From the NCBI GenBank assembly GCA_029844215.1, contig CM056738.1:70300093-70364092 (forward strand): 64,000 bases of DNA. The letters run 5' to 3'. The notes beneath the pieces were generated by a model, which had not been told where the DNA came from, ran no database searches, and worked only from the letters and a program-made list of their open reading frames with translations. The position numbers were made by a program, and so were the translations under genes. The stretch comes from Przewalskia tangutica (lineage: Eukaryota; Streptophyta; Magnoliopsida; Solanales; Solanaceae). This document shows, piece by piece, positions 19,572 through 31,640 of this stretch. Positions within the stretch are counted from its first letter, which is position 1, and every line of letters starts with the position of its first letter.

Positions 19572-22088
19572 TGTCGCGCCCGTTTTTGACCTCGAGGTCT
19601 GAACGGTATCCGCAACGTTGCTCTTTGGCGCGGTTCCCTGGATGGAGCAATAATGCTGATTTTAAGGAGTCGCCACCTAACTAATTAAGTGAATTAGGAC
19701 ACTTGATTTATTGCGATAAAAATACTGCAATTAATCTCCATTTAATGGTTTGCGAAATTAATGAGATTCAGGATCAGGGTTCTTTATTATCCTAAAGGGA
19801 AGGGGTTAGGCATCCTTTAAGATCCGCTAACTTGCGGTTATCCGTTCAAACCTAGGTTAATTATATATTGGCTTTTATTCTACCCATTCTAAGCATTTTT
19901 ACATAATTTACAATTAAAATAAAATGCAATACAGAATAATAAAACTAAAATTAAATGCGACATAAGATAAAACTCCGGGACATCTTTTAGCACTTTTTAG
20001 GCCTTATGCACAAGATGATCTCCGGGTACCTGCGTAAACACTTATTAAAGTGTTAGTAATAGAATAAGCAATTTTAAAAGCAATAACAAGAATTAATAAG
20101 TAAAGCCAAAAAATAAATCCGTCTTTTGTACAGGGGAGGCCTTGGAAATCAGACGGAGATTCCTTCATCGGCCAATATTGCTAGAAACAATAAAATAAAT
20201 AAAATCTTCGGATCTGCGCCAAAACAGTAATAGTTTTAAACACAGAGGGCTCAGATATATAAAAATAAAGTGGGACAGCCTAAACAAGTGCGGCTGCGAG
20301 AATTATACCGCCAACATTGGTTATCCGGTGTAAGTGGAAGAAATCATCATTGCCTTGAAAGCTTCATTTATTTTATTTTCCGTCTTTGCAACTGTGGAGG
20401 CCTAAAAAATCGACGGATAACATTTTCATTGGCCAATAGATGCAGTATCATGTTCAAGATCAGTTTCATAAATTAACAAAAGGGCAAAAACCGTAAAAAA
20501 CCCAACCCAAACACTATCAAACAATAGCAGCAACTTTTAAACAAAACGAACAGAATAACAGATGCCCGAATTTTCAGCTAACCAAAAAGAACCAGAGAAC
20601 AGTCCTTTAACCAAAACGAATCAGATTTAAAAATAACATCGAACCAAGGCTGTCGGAATTTTTAACCCCGGCAAGAAACAAAAATCATAAAATAAGTAAT
20701 ATGAAAACAGTGAGTGAAAGCGGTCCGCGAAATCAATGGAAACAAAAACAGCAAGCTAGCCGGAATTTCAGAGGGTCGCCGGAGCTTTAAAAACTCCATC
20801 AAAATACCCCAATCGAGAAATCAGTCCGAGATCAATAACAAATACCAAAAATAAACCAACAACGGTATCAAAATAGTGAAGGACCAACATAAACCAACAT
20901 AGATCGGGCAATATACCATACAAAAAATGTAAGCAAATCAGTCCAACAGAAAACACCAAAACATAACCGTAAGTTAAAGATCAAGCGTCGCCAGAAAACA
21001 AAGGTGAGGGGAAAATAAAGGCGGCGTCACTTTCACGGCTAACGCCGGAGCGACACCGCCAGGTGGTGGTGTGGATGGTCGACGGGTTTGGGTGCAGTAT
21101 TGAGGGCCTGAGGGTTGGTTCGTCGGCGATGGGAAGGTGAGAGGAGTGAGGAAGATGGGGGGAGTGCGGCTGGGTGAAAGAATGGTGTGTGTGGGTGAAA
21201 TTGAGGTTCGCCGGATCTTGGAGCTCCGGCGGAGAGCGGCGGCGGGAGAGAAGGGTTAGGTAATGGAGAGAGTAAAATCTGAAATGGGGTCCTTATGTGA
21301 TGTCTGGCCCGATGTAGTAGGCGGTGAGGGTTTTTAATGGGGTAAGGTTTTTATTTATAGGGGTATTTAGGTTTCGCCGGATCTTGGAGCTCCGGCGGAG
21401 AGCGGCGGCGGGAGAGAAGGGTTAGGTAATGGAGAGAGTAAAATCTGAAATGGGGTCCTTATGTGATGTGCGACTGATGTAGTAGGGGCGGCTGAGGGTT
21501 TTTTAATGGGGGGGGGGGTAAGGTTTTTATTTATAGGGGTATTTAGGTTTAGGGTTATAGGTATTAAATATTGGGTATTGGAGGGAAAAGATGAAAGGTG
21601 TACTGAACTTCTTTTTTGGGTCTCAGTTTGGGCTTTGGTTTTCGGCGGATTGGACTGATCCAGATTGTGCCTCAGACTGGACTGATTTGACAAAAATGCA
21701 AAACAGGTTCATTATTTAAAAGAAAAAATTATTTAAAAGATGCAAAATTATAAAAATGCAAATGGCGATGCAATAATAATAAAAATACAACATTTAACAA
21801 ATATTTAATGCCTTATTAAAAGTAAAGACGAGATGTCAATTAATTATTTAAAGAGATGCAAAATTAGTAAAATAAAATGATCGCGCAACAATAATAACAT
21901 AATATTTGAAAATGTTTAATACCTAATTAAAGTAAAACATGATGCCAATTTACAAAAAATAAAACAACATAGAATGTTAGGTAAAAAATATACAAAAATG
22001 CCAAAAAATGGTGATTAAAATGCGTTGTCCTAAAATTCTTAAAATTACAAGAAATGACTAAAAGATGGGTCAAAATTGGGTGTCAACA
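19572..22088 (-). mobile_element. 3' LTR of the Tat/Ogre-like element
   Basis: 2517 bp, tgtcgcgcccg to gtgtcaaca on the plus strand. It is very similar to 27862-30202, but about 165 bp near 21205-21545 are duplicated only here. Spurious frames inside the LTR carry no known domain. Confidence 0.92.
21205..21545. repeat. 165-bp tandem duplication inside the 3' LTR
   Basis: The block from ggttcgccggatcttggag to ataggggtatttaggttt occurs at about 21205-21370 and again at 21371-21545. The other LTR has it once (29500-29690). It explains nearly all of the LTR length difference (2517 against 2341 bp) and postdates the insertion. Confidence 0.88.
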
Positions 22089-22104
22089 GCTTGTCCCTCT
22101 TTGA
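22089..22104 (-). promoter_or_regulatory. Polypurine tract of the Tat/Ogre-like element
   Basis: The minus strand reads CAAAGAGGGACAAGC directly before the LTR start TGTTGACAC. This purine-rich primer for plus-strand synthesis sets the orientation of the element. Confidence 0.8.
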
Positions 22105-22229
22105 CCGAAGACGATGAAAGAGTTTTCGGACAAAGACGTTGACTTGTAGTCCATTTTGTTCCCATCGTCAGAATTAAAACAAAGATCAAGAAAAAGAATG
22201 GACAAAAGCTGATGCAAATTCAAAATTTT

Positions 22230-22420
22230 GTCCCAGTGTCGAATTATGATGACACTGGGTTGCTGCGATGCTAGAAAATTAAAGCAGGCAGACGCCGATT
22301 CAAAATTGTCCCAGTGTCGAGTCATGATGACACTGGGCTGCTGTGATGCTGCAAAATTAAAGACAATACCGACGCAAATTCAAAATTTGTCCCAGTGTCG
22401 AAATATGATTGACACTGGAT
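22230..22420. repeat. Three hairpin units cccagtgtc...gacactggg
   Basis: Inverted repeats with 8-9-bp perfect stems lie at 22232-22240/22251-22259, 22310-22318/22329-22337 and 22391-22399/22411-22418. They are spaced about 79 bp apart, with loops of 10-11 bases. The stems are conserved while loops vary (gaattatgat, gagtcatgat, gaaatatgatt), which suggests selection or gene conversion on the stem. Confidence 0.85.
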
Positions 22421-22454
22421 TACAGGTGATGTGGTGCTGGAAAATACATGATGT

Positions 22455-23610
22455 TTGTAGATGTTGATGGCGTCATTGCATGGACGTGATGCAGATGATC
22501 GTCGTTGCATAGACGAAACATAGATGAAGCCGTTGTATGGGCTTACATGAAACGACGTCGTTGCATAAATGCGATGCAGATGCTCGTCGTTGCATAGACG
22601 AAACATAGATGAAGTCGTTGCATAGGCTTACATGAGATGACGTCGTTGCATAGACGCGATGCAGATGCTCGTCGTTGCATAGACGAAGCGTGGATGAAGC
22701 CGTTGTATGGGCTTACATGAGATGACGTCGTTGTATAGACGCGATGCAGATGCTCGTCGTTGTATAGACGAAACATATATGAAGCCGTTGCATAGGCTTA
22801 CATGAGATGACGTCGTTGCATAGACGCGATGCAGATGCTCGTCGTTGTATAGACGAAACATGGATGAAGCCGTTGCATAGGCTTACATGAAATGACGTCG
22901 TTGCATAGACACGATGCAGATGATCGTCGTTGTATAGACGAAACATAGATGAAGCCGTTGAATAGGCTTACATGAGATGACGTCGTTGCATAGACGCGAT
23001 GCAGATACTCGTCGTTGTATAGACGAAATATAGATGAAGCCGTTGCATAGACTTACATGAAATGACGTCGTTGCATAGACGCGATGCAGATGTTCGTTGT
23101 TGCATAGACGAAGCATAGACGAAGCATAGATGAAGCATAGATGAAGCCGTTGCATAGACTTAGATGAAATGACGTCGTTGCATAGACGTGATGCAGATGC
23201 TCGTCGTTGCATAGACAAAACATAGATGAAGCCGCTGCATAGGCTTACATGGGATGACGTCGTTGCTTAGACGCGATGCAGATGCTCGTCGTTGTATAGA
23301 CGAAACATAGATGAAGCCGTTGCATAGGCTTACATGAAATGACGTCGTTGCATAGACGCGATGCAGATGTTCGTCGTTGCATAGACGAAGCATAGATGAA
23401 GCCGTTGCATAGGCTTAGATGAAATGACGTCATTGCATAGACGTGATACAGATGCTCGTCGTTGCATAGACGAAACATAGATGAAACCATTGCATAGGCT
23501 TAAATGAAATGACGTCGTTGCATAGACGCGATGCAGATGTTCGTCGTTGCATAGACGAAATATGGATGAAGCCGTTGCATAGGCTTTTATGAAATGCGTC
23601 GTTTTATGAA
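22455..23610. repeat. 85-bp tandem array, about 13 units
   Basis: The unit starts gaagccgttgcataggctta and contains cgtcgttgcatagacg twice. It is therefore built of three ~28-bp subunits around a gttgcatagac core. Adjacent units differ at a few bases, and the phase is kept from about 22520 to 23580. Because 85 is not a multiple of three, long chance frames appear on the minus strand; they are not genes. It sits next to the 3' LTR, where Tat elements are known to grow satellite-like arrays. Confidence 0.92.
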
Positions 23611-23924
23611 CGTACCTGCTTTGTGACTCACCTGCGTTGTGCGTTTGTAACCCACATGGGCCTATTGTTGTCCTCCCGCCTTTGTTGATATGAAGATCAT
23701 GCTTCAAAGAAAACTTGTGAGTTTTAGGAAAGGAGTGGTTGATTCGCGTCAACTTTGTAGCTTTGGCTCTTGTTGCTTGCATGCTCAGACTTAAGCAAAA
23801 GGTTAGTGCATAACTGGTAAGACAAAAATAATAACGCATGAATTTATAAGCAATGTAATTGTATGAGTAGAAATGTTATCCTGTAAAACGTGATGGCGGT
23901 TGTATTGATGTGATGATGCAGATG

Positions 23925-24240
23925 CTGAGATTTCCTCCTTGCACGGACGTGTTGAATGTTGTGAATGCTTGCTGAATGGTGCGAGTGCTGATGCAATCTC
24001 TGTGCGGACTTGCTGGATGCTGTGAATGCTTGCTGGATGCTCTGCGCGGGCTTGCTGGATATTGTGAATGCTTGCTGAATGTTGCGATTGCTGATGTAGT
24101 CTCTGGACGGACTTGCTGGATGCTGTGAAGGCTTGCTGAATGCTGCAATTGCTGATGTAGTCTCTGTACGGACTTGCTGGATGCTGCGAATGCTTGCTGA
24201 ATGTTGTGAGTGCTGATGTAGTCTTTGCACGAACTTAACT
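23925..24240. repeat. 61-bp tandem array, about five units
   Basis: Units contain cggacttgctggatgctg and ctgatgtagtctctg, with starts near 24108, 24169 and 24230 for the last, most regular ones. Shorter deleted units lie near 23990-24060. This is the second array of the internal region, unrelated in sequence to the 85-bp array. Confidence 0.85.
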
Positions 24241-24324
24241 CTGGCGGAAATTGCTCATATCTCTTTTTCGGAATAATCACATGCATTTTGTCGCACGCGA
24301 GCCAATGGAAAGATTTCTAATGGT

Positions 24325-24805
24325 GTGACCGAAGCCGATTTAGGCCGCCTACGTATCCCGCTGAGGGAATCAGGTCAAGACGTAGTTTGTGATGCAAGAA
24401 ATAAGAATTTTTATAATAAATGTGGACCGAAGCCAATGTGGCCGCCTACGTATCCTGCTGAGGGAATCAGGTCAAGACGTAGTTCGTGATGCAGAGAATA
24501 AGGATTTTTATGGGTTTTCAAACAATGTGAACCGAAGCCAATGTGGCCGCCTACGTATCCCGCTGAGGGAATCAGGTCAAGACGTAGTTCATGATGCAAA
24601 AAATAAGGATTTTTATGGCTTTTTCAAACAATGTGGACTGAAGCCAATGTGGCCGCCTACGTATCCCGCTGAGGGAATCAGGTCAAGACGTAGTTCATGA
24701 TGCAAAAATGATTGTACAATGTTTTTTAAAAAAAAATGAGACCGAAGCCAATGTGGCCGCCTACGTATCCCGCTGAGGGAATCAGGTCAAGACGTAGTTC
24801 GTGAT
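24325..24805. repeat. ~105-bp repeats with ggccgcctacgtatcc motif, five units
   Basis: The motif starts at 24343, 24440, 24545, 24651 and 24755. Each unit has accgaagccaatgtggccgc, then gctgagggaatcaggtcaag and acgtagtt. Two more distant versions lie at 26150-26215 and 26500-26565. On the minus strand it reads AACTACG...CTGATTC...GGATACGTAGGC, a motif I recall from the 5' part of plant Tat elements. Confidence 0.85.
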
Positions 24806-27800
24806 GCAAAGAATAAGAATTTTTATATATGTTTTTTTTTTGAAAAGTGGAAAGACAGCATCACGGTCTGACTTCAATTGATACCAACAATTAATATTGT
24901 GCTTAGGAATTCCGTTATTCACTTCCAGTCTAACCGAGATTGACTTCTGGATAATTCCTATAATTTCAAATGGTACCTCAAACACCTAAGTACCGACACA
25001 CTTGCTTGCAGCCAAGGTTTCGAACTACACGTAATCTCGCGTTTCAAATTCCCTCACTGAAAGAAAGTCAAATTTCTCACATATATTCCAGTATTTTGAA
25101 TTTTTGGACGTTTAGAGAAGTACGCTCACACTCAAAAGGATGTTCAATGCATGCAATTGTGATACCATAGGCTTGGCCGTCACGTAAGTATCCACTAATG
25201 TGATAACCCTCAGTATAAGATCATGTAGGGCTTGCCACGAGCTTGTAATGTAGGTTTGGGGAAAGGGATGAATATCATTTGGTTAAAAAGTGACTAATCC
25301 TTCCTCGAGCGTTGGACTACGTCCGTGCTTGATATTTGTGTGCTTTAATGCTGATCTGTTTTTTTTTTGTCCCAGTTTTTCTGTACTGACTTCTTTTTTA
25401 ATCTTTCGTTGGAGCCCCCTTTTTTCTAAAGTTATTCTCTAATTTCATTCATTTTTTTATAATGCCGGGGCTTTTGATTTATTCTTTTGTGAAGTCGTCA
25501 TTTGTGTTTTCTTTTCCCTTTTGGGACTTTGACAATTTTTGTCTTTGCAAATCTCGACGCAGAATTTTTGCCAGCCACTTGCACATTTCCAAAGCGCTCA
25601 AGGAGGTCTGGCCAAGAGAGAGATAATGCGTACACACTCAGAAAGGGTATAGGTGTAATATGCGGTTTTCAAAAGAATAGGCTTTAGGCTCAAAAGGGGT
25701 GTACTACGGATAATGTTATTTGGTAGGCTAAAAAAGCTCAAATGGGTCAAAGAAAGCCTACAATCATTTCCTACACCGAGTGTTACTCAGGATTTCGCCT
25801 CAACAAACATTCGGGCCAAGTTCTAGATCACAATGCAATGCAATTGAACTTATTCTAAAACTCACCACACAATGCACATGAAACGATGAGGTTGGTTTCG
25901 TTCTTATCTTAAGAGCATGCAAGAATGTCATTACAGCTGTGAGTGAGAGGTACCAAAAGAATCTATGGTTTATCACGAAGTCAACCCATACTGATTATTA
26001 CTCGGTCTTTCTATGCACACTCCTAACTGTGTTGGTATCAACCAAATCAAACAATGATACTTAAAAAACCTTTTTTTTTGTTTTTGTTTTTTTAAAAGAT
26101 ATTTTATGCTTTTTGAATAAAATATTTTTTATTTTTGAATAAATGGTACCGAACCCGAATAGGGCTGCCTACGTATCTCATCTTTGACGAGAATCAGGTG
26201 TGCGTAGTTCGTTCAGATATGTTATAAAACGTATGATTTAAAAAGAATTCATTCATGAAAGAAATGCAAAAGTAAAAGCTGTGCAAAACAAATGATTGTT
26301 CAATATAAGACTAATGCAAAGTAAAAGGAATGTAATGAAAAAATGAATGGATATGATAGAATGAATGAAATGCATGAATGTATGTATGTGATAGAATGAT
26401 TGAAATGCAATAATGAATGTCCGTGATTGGATAAATGCAATGAATGGGTGAACCAAATATGTCCCCCTTTTTATTATTTTTTTATTTTATATGTGGTGGT
26501 GTCGAACACTAGATGGGTTGCCTACGTATCACACCGTATGGTGAGAATCAGACACGCGTAGTTCGGGAAGATTATGTTGTAAAATGAATGATAAAGAATT
26601 ATGTAATCGACACTAGACATATCAATTGAATTTGCAAATATGTATAAAGATACAAAATATAAGACCCAGATTGATGCTTCGTTGAATCTGGTATAAGCCG
26701 ACTTCTTTCCGTCAACATAACTCCAACTCATTCTTGTGATGATTTTTTCTTTCTTTTTCTTCCTCTTTTTTTTTCCCGGCCGCCCTCGACTATTTGCGAG
26801 GACGGTCTTCCTGCAAAAAATATGACAAATGGGTGAGAGTAGGCAAGTCACAAAAATAATAAAATGTAAGGGCGTTGCAATATAGTCAAAGACTCCCCTG
26901 CTTGGTTCGACCGGACTGGTGGTTGATGCTTCACAAAGTCCAAATCGCGCTGTTCGAGAGCGATTTACGCAGTAGAAGTCCTGATTGCAATGTGACAACA
27001 AAAAGTGCAAAAATGCAAATGCTCGTGGCCGGAATTACAAGCATGATATGTACAGGGGTTAAAAGGGTAATTATTGCATTAAATAATATGTACAGAATTG
27101 CTAGCGACAACAATAGTAAACAAAAGCATGCAAATCAAGCGCGCGCCTAATATGCATGGGACCTCTCTTATGCCAGAGGTCGGCCTAAATGCCAAATATG
27201 CGAGATTATGATAAATAGGTCCAAGTCGTTAAACTGCAATGTTTTGTTGGAAATTACGAGCAAATGACGGTGCACTTTTCCAATTTCGGTGTGTCATGAC
27301 CAGACTTGGATCCGTCTATCATCGTCACGCTACACATAGTATGCTAATGGGTCGTTGGGTTGTGAAATTCGTCGACAAGTTTGGTGAGTTTCTAATTGTG
27401 ACGTTAATACCAAGGATTAACCCACCTAAGGTTTATGCATGCATGACTTAATAAAAAAGTTGGTATAGCTCTATCTTAAGATTTCTAAGATTTGACTTAC
27501 TAGACGCAAGGTTTCCGAGCGGACAACTCGAGTGAGAAGGCTACGCGGCACCGGACACTCCACGTATATTACCAACTCTCCTAAATTTGGGTTTTGAAGA
27601 AATTTTTTTGCTGATGCACCCAGCGCACCTCGCATGTAGTGTGTGATAGTGTGGATTTTCCAGAGTGGAAGAAATATGAGCGGAATGTCAGTTTAAGAAA
27701 AGCAGTAAAAGCAAATAGCAATTAAAACAGTTAAGCATACAAAATTAAAGTAAGCAATTTTAAGGTATTTTAAAACAAATAAAAGCAAATAAAGCCAAGC

Positions 27801-27841
27801 AATAATAAACATAGGTTTGCTATGGTCAAGAACCTGATTAT
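24806..27841. other. 5' non-coding internal region of the Tat/Ogre-like element
   Basis: Between the arrays and the primer-binding site no gene is recognised. Contents: T-rich runs at 25360-25460 and 26070-26140, two single copies of the ctacgtatc motif (about 26170 and 26522), an imprecise tttctttctttttcttcc tract near 26750, and gaatg/aatga-rich sequence at 26240-26450. Minus frames of up to 162 codons (27010-26522) have low-complexity content (GKKKRKKKKEK) and no family resemblance. Confidence 0.6.
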
Positions 27842-27859
27842 CCCCATCAGAATCGCCAT
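27842..27859 (-). promoter_or_regulatory. Primer-binding site of the Tat/Ogre-like element
   Basis: The minus strand reads TGGCGATTCTGATGGGGA, two bases inside the LTR end. Ogre/Tat elements use TGGCGAYTCYRCTGGGGA-like sites complementary to tRNA-Arg; the match is by eye and from memory. Confidence 0.75.
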
Positions 27860-27861
27860 GT

Positions 27862-30202
27862 TGTCGCGCCCGTTTTTGACCTCGGGGTCTGAATGGTATC
27901 CGCAACGTTGCTCTTTGGCGTTGTCCCTGGATGGAGCAATAATGCTGATTTTAAGGAGTCGCCACCTAATTATTTAAGTGAATTAGGACACTTAATTTAT
28001 TGCGATAAAAATACTGCAATTAATCTTCATTTAATGGTCTGCGAAATTAATGAGATTCTGGATCAGAGTTCTTTATTATCCTAAAGGGAAGGGGTTAGAC
28101 ATCCTTTAAGATCCGCTAACTTGCGGTTATCCGTTCAAACCTAGGTTAATTATATATTGACTTTTGTTCTACCTATTCTAAGCATTTTTACATAATTTAC
28201 AATTAAAATAAAATGCAATACAGAATAATAAACTAAAATTAAATGCGACATAAGATAAAACTCCGGGACATCTTTTAGCCCTTTTTAGGCCTTCTGCACA
28301 AGATGATCTCCGGGTACCTGCATAAACACTTAGTAAAAATGTTAGTAATAGAATAAACAATTTTAAAAGCAATAACAAGAATTAATAAGTAAAGCCAAAA
28401 AATAAATCCGTCTTTTGTACAGGGGAGGCCTTGGAAATCAGACGGAGATTCCTTCATCGACCAATATTGCTAGAAACAATAAAATAAATAAAATCTTCGG
28501 ATCTGCGCCAAAACAGTAATAGTTTTAAACACAGAGGGCTCAGATATATAAAAATAAAGTGGGACAACCTAAACAAGTGCGGTTGCGAGAATTCGCCCTG
28601 CCAACGCATGTTGGTTATCCGGTGTAAGTGGAAGAAATCATCATTGCCTTGAAAGCTTCATTTATTTTATTTTCCGTCTTTGCAACTGTGGAGGCCTAAA
28701 AAATCGACGGATAACTTTTTCATTGGCCAATAAATGCAGTATCATGTTCAAGATCAATTTCATAAATTAACAAAAGGGCAAAAACTGTCAAAAACCAACC
28801 CAAACACTATCAAACAGTAGCAGCAACTTTTAAACAAAACGAACAGAATAACAGATGCCCGAATTTTCAGCTAACCAAAAAGAACCAGAGAACAGTCCTT
28901 TAACCAAAACGAACAGATGCCGAAAAAATAACATTGAACCAAGGCTGTCGGAATTTTTAACCCCGGCAAGAAACAAAAATCATAAAATAAGTAATATGAA
29001 AACAGTGAGTGAAAGCGGTCCGCGAAATCAGTGGAAACAAAAACAGCAAGCTAGCCGGAATTTCAGAGGGTCGCCGGAGCTTTAAAAACTCCATCAAAAT
29101 ACCCCAATCGAGAAATCAGTCCGAGATCATTAACAAATACCAAAAATAAACCAACAACGGTATCAAAATAGTGAAGGACCAACATAAACCAACATAGATC
29201 GGGCAATATACCATACAAAAAATGTAAGAAAATCAGTCCAACAGAAAACACCAAAAATAACCGTAAGTTAAAGATCAAGCGTCGCCAGAAAACAAAGGTG
29301 AGGGGAAAATAAAGGCGGCGTCACTTTCACGGCTAACGCCGGAGCGACACCGCCAGGTGGTGGTGTGGATGGTCGACGGGTTTGGGTGCAGTATTTAGGG
29401 CCTGATGGTTGGTTCGTCGGCGATGGGAAGGTGAGAGGAGTGAGGAAGATGGGGGGAGTGCGGCTGGGTGAAAGAATGGTGTGCGTGGGTGAACGTGAGG
29501 TTCGCCGGAGCTTGGAGCTCCGGCGGAGAGCGGCGGCGGGAGAGAAGGGTTAGGGAATGGAGATAGTAAAATCTGAAATGGGGTCCTTATGTGATGTGCG
29601 ACTGATGTAGTAGGGGCGGCTGAGGGTTTTTAATGGGGGGGGGGGGGTAAGGTTTTTATTTATAGGGGTATTTAGGTTTAGGGTTATGGGTATTAGATAT
29701 TGGGTATTGGAGGGAAAAGATGAAAGGTGTACTGGACTTCTTTTTTGGGTCTCAATTTGGGCTTTGGTTTTCGGCGGATTGGACTGATCCAGATTGTGCC
29801 TCGGACTGGACTGATTTGACAAAAATGCAAAACGGGTTCATTATTTAAAAGATTTTTTTTAAAAGATGTAAAATTATAAAAATGCAAATGCCGATGCAAT
29901 AATAATAAAAATACAATATTTAACAAATATTTAACGCCTAATTAAAATTAAAGACGTGATGTCAATTAATTATTTAATGAGATGCAAAATTAGTAAAATA
30001 AAATGACCGCGCAACAATTATAACATAATATTTGAAAATGTTAATACCTAATTAAAGTAAAACATGATGCCAATTTACAAAAAATAAAACAACATAGAAT
30101 GTTAGGTAAAAAATATACAAAAATGCCAAAAAATGGTGATTAAAATGCGGTGTCCTAAAATGCTTAAAATTGCAAGAAATGACTAAAAGATGAGTGTCAA
30201 CA
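27862..30202 (-). mobile_element. 5' LTR of the Tat/Ogre-like element
   Basis: 2341 bp, tgtcgcgcccg to gtgtcaaca on the plus strand, flanked on the right by ATCGT. Differences from the 3' LTR are scattered single bases, a few short indels and the 165-bp duplication. A G run lies near 29635-29647. Confidence 0.92.
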
Positions 30203-30207
30203 ATCGT

Positions 30208-30830
30208 AAGAAGGGACTCTGCGATAGAGGATTTCGGTAGGTGTCATATTGTGAAGTGTGCTAGTTGGAGAATATTTAGAATGTATTATGACATCTTAGC
30301 AGCATATACCCAGAAGGACAGAGGAAGAAAGACATAAATCAATAGAGTGCGAATTATATTGTTCATGGTGCGAATGATTCGTTCATCTTTACCGTTTTGT
30401 GGGGAAGTGTGAGGGCAGGAGAAGCGAAAAACCATTCCATTATTTGTACAAAAATGGTGAAACATAGAGTTATTGAATTCACGACCATTATGGCACTGAA
30501 ATTTTTTATACCTTTTTCAAACTGTGTTTGGATAAAAGTGCGAAACTCAAGAAATTTGACAAATACTTCCGATTTGAATTTAAGAGGATAGACCCAAATA
30601 TAGTGAGAGAAATCATCTAGCAGCACAAGGCACTATTTATGACCGATGGAACTAGGGATATGAGATGTCCATAAATCGGCATGTATAATATCAAAATGTG
30701 CAAAAATAACACTAGTAGATGATTTAAACGGAAGACGGGTATGTTTGCCTAAAGAACAAAATACACAGTGTTGGGCTAGTTTCCCATTATTACATGGAAA
30801 AAAATTATTGCCTCTAAGAAAGTTAAGCAC
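30208..30830 (-). pseudogene. Copia B integrase (right part)
   Basis: Minus-strand blocks CSLGKHTRLPFKSS (zinc-binding end), DIIHADLWTSHIPSSIGHK and LLDDFSHYIWVYPLKFKS match the copia A integrase. The first catalytic Asp is kept. The frame shifts at KGIKNFSA, just before the second Asp, whose codon is changed (atggcactg on the plus strand where copia A has atcacactg). It is inactive. Confidence 0.85.
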
Positions 30831-30989
30831 TGGGGCTCCTGAATTACCAAACCTATTATGCCATGTGGATGGGATATAGCTGCGAGAGAGACGAGAGAGA
30901 AAGATCTGGCAGCGGAGGTGGATGAGAATGGATAGAGATCCCCCGTGCTATTGCATCTCGTAAAAGGTGTCCCCGTATGAAAATCGTTT

Positions 30990-31640
30990 ACAGTAAAACT
31001 AAAAGGGTAAAGTCAACAGAGACAGAGTTATTACGAGTAAATTTGCGGACATAAATTAGGTTCTTAATGATGTGTGGGGCATATATGACATTTTTTAGGG
31101 AGAAGGGTAGATGAGGTGGTTGTGTGTAGGATGTACCATAGCCCTGTATTGAAATGCGGTGGCCATTGCCAACTGTAATATATTGAGGATGCTTTAAATT
31201 AAACATTTTGGGAATATTACCTGCATACCAGGTGAGATGAGATGTGGCTCCCGAGTCCATGTACCACGTGTTGTCCGGTGGCTGCAAGTTTATGCTGCTG
31301 AAGGCCTGGCCCAAATCAGTGTGAGCCATGCTGGGTGCGGGCTGCTGGAACTGGCCTTGCATAACATGAGCTTGCTGCTGGTACTGGACTGGCCGAGGGC
31401 CCAGCAACCCTGGTTGGGCATACGGATTGAGTCGCTGCTACTGGTACTGTTGTGGCGCCGCGGCGCTCTGCTGGTACTGTGGAGGTGCCACGCCCCAATC
31501 GTACTGAGAACTGAGCAGTGGCTGCCGCTTCTAGTTCTGCTGACTGCGACCCTTGCCACTACCACGACCTCCTCTTCCGCCGCGGCCCTTGCCACCCCTG
31601 CCGCGGTTTAGAGGTTTCCGGCGGGGTTGGGACGACAAAA
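30990..31640 (-). pseudogene. Copia B gag C-terminus and protease
   Basis: One frame (31407-30988) runs from a Gln-rich gag tail through NTWYMDSGATSHLTW, the protease active site, to VGNGHRISIQGYGTSYTQPP. Unlike in copia A, gag and protease are still fused (Trp, not stop, before YMDSG). A gcgccgcggcgc palindrome at 31455-31466 lies in the Gln/Ala-rich part. Stops upstream near 31440 and 31530 break the link with gag. Confidence 0.85.

Larger units (their letters stand above)
19567..30207 (-). mobile_element. Non-autonomous Tat/Ogre-like LTR retrotransposon (no coding capacity)
   Basis: TSD ATCGT at 19567-19571 and 30203-30207. LTRs are 19572-22088 and 27862-30202, and the internal region is 5773 bp. 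On the minus strand the LTR starts TGTTGACAC and ends GGGCGCGACA. A primer-binding site of tRNA-Arg-like Ogre type (TGGCGATTCTGATGGGGA) lies at 27842-27859, and a polypurine tract AAAGAGGGACAAGC lies next to the 3' LTR. No gag, protease, RT, RNase H or integrase motif was found in any frame. The internal region is instead a series of tandem arrays. This is the structure of a large retrotransposon derivative mobilised by a relative in trans. Confidence 0.88.

Noticed and set aside
22322..23839. Series of overlapping minus-strand frames of 77-169 codons with repeated LCNDEHLHRVYATTSFH-like peptides
   Set aside because: They are translations of the 85-bp tandem array; the period is not a multiple of three, so every frame is read in turn. 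No coding constraint is visible.
22455..24805. CRISPR-like array of repeats and spacers
   Set aside because: The repeats are contiguous tandem units with no unique spacers, inside a plant LTR retrotransposon.
26522..27010. 162-codon minus-strand frame as a Tat-element gene
   Set aside because: Low-complexity Lys/Arg run from a T/C tract, no family motif and no counterpart expected at this place.
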